Below, piece by piece: positions 1 to 4,868 of a stretch of 5,965 nucleotides of DNA (within the stretch, counting starts at the first letter, position 1; the number at the start of each line of letters is the position of its first letter). The stretch covers positions 1 through 5,965 of the forward strand of contig JAQWBC010000069.1 in NCBI GenBank assembly GCA_028707415.1. Reading direction: 5' to 3'. The stretch comes from Candidatus Izemoplasmatales bacterium (GTDB taxonomy: Bacteria; Bacillota_I; Bacilli_A; Izemoplasmatales; Hujiaoplasmataceae). Position numbers and translations under genes: made by a program. The notes below the pieces were generated by a model. It was not told where the DNA came from and made no database searches. It saw nothing but the letters and a program-made list of their open reading frames with translations.

Positions 1-1
1 G

Positions 2-139
2 GTTCACTACGAAATTAATGTTATCGTCGATGATCATGAGTATACTATCCACACCACTAAATTCCGTGACGTTGGCCAAAAGGTTGGTTTAGCGGTTACT
101 CCAGATAATATCCACGTTATGAAGCGACATCAGTCATGA
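2..139 (+). CDS. potA: Spermidine/putrescine ABC transporter ATP-binding protein PotA (C-terminal fragment)
   Basis: Only the last 45 codons are in the window; the gene enters from the left edge in the frame beginning at base 2 and stops at TGA 137-139. The visible part has no Walker or signature motif. It reads as the end of a TOBE-type C-terminal domain: a beta-rich stretch followed by VGLAVTPDNIHVMK, matching the 'vgl.v.p.dihv' ending common in PotA and related importer ATPases. PotA would hydrolyse ATP on the cytoplasmic face to drive polyamine import through PotB/PotC. The stop overlaps the potB start in an ATGA arrangement, consistent with translational coupling. The assignment rests on this short tail plus the complete potB-potC-potD set directly downstream; another importer ATPase of the same class could not be told apart from the tail alone. 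Confidence 0.85.
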   Translation, partial: VHYEINVIVDDHEYTIHTTKFRDVGQKVGLAVTPDNIHVMKRHQS

Positions 140-972
140 AACGATTACATGGATATGCGTTACCCTACATAGTCTGGATGATTGTGTTAGCTTTAATTCC
201 GACGTTATTTTTAGTTGTATTGGCTTTTTCAGATTTGGCTTTATTTAATTTGGGGTCATTTTCGCTAACGCTAGCTAATTTTTCTATCATCAGTCTCGAT
301 ACCACTTTAAAAGCAATGGGAAATTCGCTTAAATTTGCCTCGATAACAACAATCATTTGTTTTATTATCGGTTATCCGGTCGCATTGTATTTAAGCAATT
401 TGAAAGAAAAAACTCGTAAAATACTTATCGCGTTGTTAATAGTCCCGTTATGGTCGAACATGTTATTAAGAATTACTGCTTGGGAAAAGATTTTTACTCC
501 GTCATCGATTTTTACCGATATCTTTGGTTTATCGTTTGATCTTCTTGGTGAAGATATAGCGATTATCATCGCCATGGTCGCAATGTATTTGCCATTTATG
601 ATTTTCCCGATTTTTTCGGTTTTGGAAAAACTTGATACTAAATTAATTGAAGCTGCTAAGGATTTGGGTGCAAATGATTTTCAAACCTTTTTTCGGGTAA
701 TATTTCCGTTATCAGCTGGTGGGATTGTCTCCGGAACGATTATGACATTTTTGCCATCGATGACTGCATTTGCTTTACCACAAAGGATCGGACTTGGCAG
801 TACAACCTTTATCGGCAACATCATCGAATCCAAATTTCGGACCGAAATTATGGATTTTAATGGTATTAGTATTAATCAAGGTAGTATGATTTCCTTGTTT
901 CTGATGCTTTTTTCGATTACTGCGTTCATCCTTATTGTCAAATTTGACAAGGAGGGTGAGACACTAATATGA
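136..972 (+). CDS. potB: Spermidine/putrescine ABC transporter permease PotB
   Basis: A 278-residue inner-membrane permease, the usual size for PotB. Six hydrophobic segments are visible at about residues 8-32, 66-88, 97-115, 141-163, 194-215 and 249-269. The cytoplasmic loop that docks onto the ATPase carries the EAA motif: E172-A173-A174, G178, then I189 and P191. The stretch SNMLLRITAW (107-116) matches the PotB/PotH 'R..AW' signature. With PotC it forms the heterodimeric channel that takes polyamines from PotD and is driven by PotA. The start at 136 overlaps the potA stop (ATGA). No good Shine-Dalgarno precedes it, so initiation probably depends on ribosomes finishing potA. It ends in TGA 970-972, overlapping potC by 4 bp. 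Exact substrate (spermidine or putrescine) cannot be read from the permease. Confidence 0.93.
   Translation: MKRLHGYALPYIVWMIVLALIPTLFLVVLAFSDLALFNLGSFSLTLANFSIISLDTTLKAMGNSLKFASITTIICFIIGYPVALYLSNLKEKTRKILIALLIVPLWSNMLLRITAWEKIFTPSSIFTDIFGLSFDLLGEDIAIIIAMVAMYLPFMIFPIFSVLEKLDTKLIEAAKDLGANDFQTFFRVIFPLSAGGIVSGTIMTFLPSMTAFALPQRIGLGSTTFIGNIIESKFRTEIMDFNGISINQGSMISLFLMLFSITAFILIVKFDKEGETLI
949..959 (+). promoter_or_regulatory. Strong ribosome binding site of potC, inside the end of potB
   Basis: AAGGAGGGTGA is a near-complete match to the anti-Shine-Dalgarno complement, 9 bases before the potC ATG at 969. It lies within the last codons of potB, encoding the D-K-E-G-E tail. PotC can therefore be initiated independently as well as through the ATGA overlap. 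Confidence 0.85.
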
Positions 973-1820
973 AGAAACAATCGTTGTTTCATTCAATTTT
1001 AAAAGTTGTCGGTTTATTGCTTACAATCTCGACTTTCATCATTATTTACTTGCCAATCCTGATCATCCTTATCATGTCAGTTAATGATTCAACGCGAGGT
1101 TATGGTTGGGAAGGATTCACACTTAAGTGGTATACGGCTCTAATAGTACCCTCGGCATATCCAGAAATGACGGCTTTGCCAAACCTTTTAAATGCCATAT
1201 CCGATACTTTATTGGTAGCAATTCTGTCAACAATAATCGCCACTGTTTTAGGAACAATCTTCGCCATCGGCATCAATGCTTTAAGTAGAAAGAATCGGAT
1301 TCGGATGGTGGTTTTGAATAATATCCCGATTGTCAATCCGGATATCGTCACCGGTATATCGTTATTAATCGTTTTTTCGCTTTTATCTTTTACACTGAGT
1401 TTTTATACAGTATTAATAGCTCATGTCTTTTTTTCGATTCCCTATGTCGTGCTTTCAGTATTGCCAAAACTTAAGAAGTTAGATCCGAATATGTATGAAG
1501 CAAGCCTTGACCTCGGCTGTTCAAGAGCGTCAGGCGTTGGTAAAGTAATCATACCAAATATCGCCACAGGTATTTTAGCCGGGGCTTTATTGGCTTTTAC
1601 CATGTCAATTGATGATTTTGTTATAACGTATTTCACCTCTGGTGATGAGTACTTAAATGTCTCGACATGGCTATATACCGTTCTAAAGCACCCCCGCCAT
1701 TTTACTCCCGCCGTTTATGCATATAATGTCATCATTTTTCTTATTACAATTATCATTATCATTTTTATCAATAACGTTCGCGAAAGGAAGGAAAAAATCA
1801 GTCATGAAAAAAATATTTAG
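969..1820 (+). CDS. potC: Spermidine/putrescine ABC transporter permease PotC
   Basis: A 283-residue membrane permease, the second channel subunit paired with PotB. Hydrophobic segments lie at about residues 13-37, 79-102, 115-140, 144-166, 199-221 and 250-268. The ATPase-docking EAA loop is present with a conservative change: E177-A178-S179, G183, then I195-P196. The downstream SIDDFVITYF (213-222) is a strong PotC/PotI-type signature. The ATG at 969 overlaps the potB stop and is preceded by an excellent ribosome binding site (949-959). The basic tail (RERKEKISHEKNI) overlaps potD by 17 bp. The last helix is almost pure Ile/Phe and is encoded by a low-complexity AT-rich stretch around 1728-1775. 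The family is secure; spermidine versus putrescine preference is not determined. Confidence 0.93.
   Translation: MKKQSLFHSILKVVGLLLTISTFIIIYLPILIILIMSVNDSTRGYGWEGFTLKWYTALIVPSAYPEMTALPNLLNAISDTLLVAILSTIIATVLGTIFAIGINALSRKNRIRMVVLNNIPIVNPDIVTGISLLIVFSLLSFTLSFYTVLIAHVFFSIPYVVLSVLPKLKKLDPNMYEASLDLGCSRASGVGKVIIPNIATGILAGALLAFTMSIDDFVITYFTSGDEYLNVSTWLYTVLKHPRHFTPAVYAYNVIIFLITIIIIIFINNVRERKEKISHEKNI
1783..1791 (+). promoter_or_regulatory. Ribosome binding site deciding the potD start
   Basis: AAAGGAAGG lies 12 bases before ATG 1804, inside the end of potC. It supports 1804 as the potD start rather than the in-frame ATG at 1717, which would add 29 residues read from within the potC coding region and bury the lipoprotein signal. 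Confidence 0.75.
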
Positions 1821-2853
1821 TTTATTAATTGTTGTGCTTATATCCGTTTTAACTATCGGTTGTACCACAAAATCAAAACTTTACGTTGTCAATTGGGGTG
1901 ATTACATGGACCCCGTTTTGATTAAGGCATTTGAAGATGAGTATGGAGTCGAGGTCGAGTTGGAACTTGTCGATTCTAATGAAGCGATGGCTTCGCGAAT
2001 TCAAACAGGCACTTATGACCTTGCTGTATTTTCAGAATATATGGTTGATAAACTAATCGACCAAAACTTAGTCCAAGAAATCAATTATGATCTTTTAACA
2101 AACGAAACGGGACTAACTGTTATTCCCAAGTTATATAGTTTATATAGTGATTCGGAAATTGTCCCATATATTATTCCCTATGCTTGGGGTACAATCGGAA
2201 TTATGTATGACAATGACAAACCTGAACTGAAAACATTAATCGAAACCCAAGGTTGGGCAGCTTTATTTGAACATACCGATGAATATAACGTTGGTATGTA
2301 TGATTCTTCCCGCGATGCGGTAGCGGCAGCCTTACTTTATAATGGGTTTAATGTCAATTCAGAAAACATTAGCGAATTAGCCGCAGCAGAAGCTGCTCTT
2401 GTTAACGCCAATTTCAGATGGGGAACCGATGAACTTCGGGGTTGGGTTATCGAAGAAACACTCGATATGGCTTTGGTTTACTCGGGCGATTATTTTTCGG
2501 AATATTACCTTGCAGATGCCGAAAATATCACCTTCGATTTTTATGTTCCCGAGACGACTAATGTTTGGTTAGATTCGATGGTTATCCCCAAAAATGCACA
2601 AAACGTTGATTTGGCGCACAAGTTCATTGATTTCTTTATGCGTGAAGCCAATGCGTTAGCAAACTCTGATTATATAGGTTATGCACCTTGTTACGAAGAA
2701 ATCTATGACACTATGGTTAGCGAGTACGAATATGATGATCCCAACTTTGATCCATATCCCGAAGGATCATATAGACAAATGTATGTATATGGGACCGATG
2801 AACGCAGTCAACGCCTTACCGCAATCCTTTTAGCAGCTAAAATAAATGACTAA
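1804..2853 (+). CDS. potD: Spermidine/putrescine-binding lipoprotein PotD
   Basis: A 349-residue extracytoplasmic solute-binding protein that captures polyamines and delivers them to PotB/PotC. From ATG 1804 the N-terminus is a textbook lipoprotein signal: MKK, a hydrophobic core, then LTIGC with the lipidated Cys at residue 20. The in-frame ATG at 1717 is rejected because it reads through potC and displaces this signal. Family marks include YVVNWGDYMDP (27-37), DSNEAM (57-62), SEYMVDKLI (77-85), PYAWGTIGIMY (125-135), WLDSMVIPK (255-263) and AHKFIDFFMR (271-280). From memory of the E. coli PotD pocket, W31, Y34, S77, Y79, W255, D257 and Y293 appear at the expected places. S168 and Y226 stand where Asp and Trp are expected, and D171 replaces Glu. 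It closes the pot operon, followed 8 bases later by a terminator. Confidence 0.94.
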   Translation: MKKIFSLLIVVLISVLTIGCTTKSKLYVVNWGDYMDPVLIKAFEDEYGVEVELELVDSNEAMASRIQTGTYDLAVFSEYMVDKLIDQNLVQEINYDLLTNETGLTVIPKLYSLYSDSEIVPYIIPYAWGTIGIMYDNDKPELKTLIETQGWAALFEHTDEYNVGMYDSSRDAVAAALLYNGFNVNSENISELAAAEAALVNANFRWGTDELRGWVIEETLDMALVYSGDYFSEYYLADAENITFDFYVPETTNVWLDSMVIPKNAQNVDLAHKFIDFFMREANALANSDYIGYAPCYEEIYDTMVSEYEYDDPNFDPYPEGSYRQMYVYGTDERSQRLTAILLAAKIND

Positions 2854-2861
2854 ATAGTATT

Positions 2862-2885
2862 CCCACGGGAAACCGTGGGTTTTTT
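2862..2885 (+). terminator. Intrinsic terminator of the pot operon
   Basis: A 7-bp perfect GC-rich stem, CCCACGG (2862-2868) with CCGTGGG (2873-2879), closes on a GAAA tetraloop (GNRA type) and is followed directly by six T residues (2880-2885). It begins 8 bases after the potD stop. The T-run is only on the + side, so it acts in the direction of potABCD and separates that operon from nusB. Confidence 0.93.
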
Positions 2886-2904
2886 CCGTTCCACATCGAA
2901 AACC

Positions 2905-2933
2905 TTTATAAAATAACTGATATGTGATAAAAT
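2905..2933 (+). promoter_or_regulatory. Probable sigma-A promoter of the nusB-xseA-xseB-dxs operon
   Basis: The -10 candidate TAAAAT (2928-2933) matches TATAAT at 5 of 6 positions and is preceded directly by TGA, giving an extended -10 (TGn). Exactly 17 bases upstream is TTTATA (2905-2910), a 4 of 6 match to TTGACA. Transcription would start near 2940, leaving a short leader of about 30 bases, too short for a riboswitch. It lies just after the pot terminator, where a new promoter is expected. This is a sequence-based prediction, and AT-rich DNA gives chance matches. Confidence 0.65.
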
Positions 2934-2956
2934 AGAGTGAAAATATGATTCTTATT

Positions 2957-2962
2957 AGGTGA
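2957..2962 (+). promoter_or_regulatory. Ribosome binding site of nusB
   Basis: AGGTGA sits 6 bases before ATG 2969, a good match and spacing. It fixes the NusB start although the protein is somewhat short at the N-terminus for its family. Confidence 0.75.
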
Positions 2963-2968
2963 AAACTT

Positions 2969-3340
2969 ATGAGTCAGCGTAAAGAACGGGAATCGGTTAC
3001 AATCATTTTGTATTTAAAAAGCATGCAAGGTCAATTCACACAAGCAGACTATCCGGAAATAGTTTTATCTCGTGTTGCTCAAATTTGGGATCATCTTGAT
3101 GTGATTGATCAAATAATATCCCAAAATCTAGAAAATTGGACAATTGATCGTTTAAATCTTGTTGATAAAGCGATTATTCGTAATGCTGTTTACGAACTTA
3201 AATATACTGACCTTCCTTATGAGATTGTTATTGATGAAGCTATTGAATTGACCAAGAAGTACACCAATCTCGATGATGATAAAGCCAGGGCTTTCAATAA
3301 TAAATTGCTGGATACGATTAAAAACCATCTCACTAAATAA
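2969..3340 (+). CDS. nusB: Transcription antitermination factor NusB
   Basis: A 123-residue, all-helical protein, slightly shorter than typical NusB (about 130-145). NusB pairs with NusE (ribosomal protein S10) and binds the boxA RNA of rRNA operons, helping RNA polymerase read through terminators. The most diagnostic part is W57-x3-RLNLVDKAIIRNAVYEL (61-77), followed by PYEIVIDEAIELTKKYT (83-99), matching the family 'W...Rl..vdraILR.A.yEl' and 'P..VvInEAvelaKkY' blocks. The N-terminal RKERESVTIILYL (4-16) corresponds to the basic 'RR.aRe.a.q.LY' segment. The C-terminal AFNNKLLDTI (108-117) replaces the usual 'FiNGvLd.i', with Lys for Gly. The start is supported by AGGTGA at 2957-2962. It is the first gene of a + strand operon; xseA follows after 13 bp, where folD is found in Bacillus. 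Confidence 0.92.
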   Translation: MSQRKERESVTIILYLKSMQGQFTQADYPEIVLSRVAQIWDHLDVIDQIISQNLENWTIDRLNLVDKAIIRNAVYELKYTDLPYEIVIDEAIELTKKYTNLDDDKARAFNNKLLDTIKNHLTK

Positions 3341-3343
3341 AGG
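3339..3343 (+). promoter_or_regulatory. Ribosome binding site deciding the GTG start of xseA
   Basis: AAAGG spans the last two bases of the nusB stop and the next three, 10 bases before GTG 3354. It is modest in strength. Together with the fit of the protein N-terminus to the exonuclease VII family, it favours GTG 3354 over the in-frame ATG at 3273, which lies inside nusB. Confidence 0.6.
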
Positions 3344-3353
3344 CTGTGATTGT

Positions 3354-4628
3354 GTGGAAAGAAAATATATTACCGTCTCGGCATTAAATAAGTATTTGAA
3401 ATTCCGTTTGGATAACGATCAAAATCTTCAAAATGTTTTATTAAAAGCCGAAATATCGAATTTTAAACGTCATAGTCGCGGTCATATTTATTTTACTTTG
3501 AAAGACGAAGAATCACAAATTGCGGCTATGATGTTTTTTAATAATGCTAAGTCACTCGTCTTTGAACCAAAAGAAGGCGATAAGGTTATCGTTGAAGGTT
3601 ACGTTTCTGTCTATGAAAACGCTGGTACTTACCAGATTTATGTCACGAAAATGAGTTTAGCTGGCATAGGTGATCTCTATCAAGCTTACGAACTATTAAA
3701 ACAACAATTAGCTGCAAAAGGTCTTTTTGCCGCTGAACATAAACGTAAATTACCATTATACCCGACCGCAATTGGGGTTATTACGTCACCTACCGGCGCA
3801 GCAGTTCATGATGTAATCAACATCATCAACCGCCGGTTTCCGCTCTCAAGAATATATGTCTATCCCGCTTTGGTTCAAGGTGAAGGCGCCAAGGCTTCGC
3901 TCGTATCGATGATTGAAAAAGCTAATCAGGATCAATTATGTGATATTTTGATTGTTGGCCGCGGTGGCGGATCAATTGAAGATTTATGGGCATTCAATGA
4001 AGAAGTGGTAGCAAACGCGGTATATGAATCACAAATCCCGATTATCTCTGCAGTTGGTCACGAGACTGATTTTACCATTATCGATTTCGTCGCTGATTTG
4101 CGGGCCCCAACACCCTCTGGTGCTGCCGAATTGGTTGTTCCTGATCAGATAATGTTACTACAAAACATCGCTAAACTAAAACAAAAGCTTAATTATCTTC
4201 TCGATAATCAAATTCATAGTAAGCTTCAACGACTTCAAGTTTTGACAGAAACCCCGATTTTTCGACATCCTGATCGCCTATTCGAAAAAAATACACTACA
4301 TTTAATTACTCTGACTTCGCGCTTGGAACAAACTGATCCTTTAAAAATCTTTACTAAAAATCAACTATTGATTGATAATTTGACCAACCGACTCAATTTC
4401 AACTTTCGCTTGATGTTTGATCGGCAATCGCATAAATATCAAACAATGATTAACAAATTAGAACTACTCAATCCTTTGACAATTATGAAAAAAGGATACT
4501 CAATCATAAAAAAAGGGTCCAAAATAATTCGATCTGTGACGGAAATGTCAATAAATGATTCGCTGTCACTAGCATTAACAGATGGCACAGCTGAGTGTGT
4601 TGTTAATAAAATTAGAAAGGAAGCGTAA
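3354..4628 (+). CDS. xseA: Exodeoxyribonuclease VII large subunit XseA
   Basis: Large, catalytic subunit of exonuclease VII, which degrades single-stranded DNA from both ends to short oligonucleotides in repair. From GTG 3354 it has 424 residues, a little shorter than E. coli or B. subtilis XseA (about 450). An N-terminal OB-fold (about 1-105) includes AEISNFKRHSRGHIYFTLKD (32-51) and binds single-stranded DNA. The catalytic domain follows, with ITSPTGAAVHDV (143-154), VGRGGGSIEDLWAFNEE (201-217) and VGHETDFTIIDFVADLRAPTPS (234-255, quoted as blocks GHETDFT, D244, D248 and R250). A helical, Gln/Leu-rich region (about 265-375) fits the coiled coil that gathers XseB, and LNPLTIMKKGYSII (372-385) is the conserved tail. 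An upstream ATG at 3273 would overlap nusB by 68 bp with unrelated sequence. The xseB start follows 3 bp after the stop. Confidence 0.95.
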   Translation: MERKYITVSALNKYLKFRLDNDQNLQNVLLKAEISNFKRHSRGHIYFTLKDEESQIAAMMFFNNAKSLVFEPKEGDKVIVEGYVSVYENAGTYQIYVTKMSLAGIGDLYQAYELLKQQLAAKGLFAAEHKRKLPLYPTAIGVITSPTGAAVHDVINIINRRFPLSRIYVYPALVQGEGAKASLVSMIEKANQDQLCDILIVGRGGGSIEDLWAFNEEVVANAVYESQIPIISAVGHETDFTIIDFVADLRAPTPSGAAELVVPDQIMLLQNIAKLKQKLNYLLDNQIHSKLQRLQVLTETPIFRHPDRLFEKNTLHLITLTSRLEQTDPLKIFTKNQLLIDNLTNRLNFNFRLMFDRQSHKYQTMINKLELLNPLTIMKKGYSIIKKGSKIIRSVTEMSINDSLSLALTDGTAECVVNKIRKEA

Positions 4629-4631
4629 AAA

Positions 4632-4853
4632 ATGGAAAATAACCTCACTTTTGAAGCGGCAATATTAAAACTTGAAGATCTTGTTAAAGAATTAGAGTCA
4701 GGAACATTAGCACTCGAAGAATCCGTTAACAAATACAATGAAGGCATTAGATTGGCTAAATATTGCCACGATTTACTTAAAAACGCCGAAACAGTTATCG
4801 TTAAAATGATTAAAAACGACGAAATCGTTGATTTTCCGAATCCGAAAGAATAA
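4632..4853 (+). CDS. xseB: Exodeoxyribonuclease VII small subunit XseB
   Basis: A 73-residue helical protein of standard XseB size. XseB binds the coiled coil of XseA in several copies and is needed for a functional exonuclease VII. The family core is clear: LTFEAAILKLEDLVKELESG (5-24), then LALEESVNKYNEGIRLAKYC (26-45) and LLKNAE (48-53), matching 'FEeal..LE.iV..LE.g.l.LEesl..ye.G..L...C...L..AE'. It begins 3 bp after the xseA stop, with AAAGGAAG at 4616-4623, 8 bases before the ATG, so XseA and XseB are made from adjacent cistrons as expected for one complex. The C-terminal tail (NDEIVDFPNPKE) is polar and probably flexible. No ispA follows, unlike Bacillus; dxs begins 15 bp later. Confidence 0.94.
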   Translation: MENNLTFEAAILKLEDLVKELESGTLALEESVNKYNEGIRLAKYCHDLLKNAETVIVKMIKNDEIVDFPNPKE

Positions 4854-4868
4854 AAATTTGGTGGTACT

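Noticed and set aside
119..151. An imperfect direct repeat at the potA/potB junction (ATGAAGCGACAT and ATGAAACGATTACAT).
   Set aside because: It is short and imperfect, and is explained by two coding stretches that both happen to encode Met-Lys-Arg. No sign of duplication or an attachment site.
1728..1775. A low-complexity run of ATCATT/ATT units near the end of potC.
   Set aside because: It simply encodes the Ile/Phe-rich final membrane helix of PotC; not a repeat array.
2907..2913. TATAAA-like sequence as an alternative -10 upstream of nusB.
   Set aside because: It lacks a convincing -35 at proper spacing and overlaps the better-placed -35 of the extended -10 promoter; AT-rich DNA gives many such matches.
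4101..4125. A small CACC...GGTG inverted repeat in xseA.
   Set aside because: It has only a 4-bp stem inside the strongly conserved APTPSGAAE coding stretch, with no T-run or other regulatory context.
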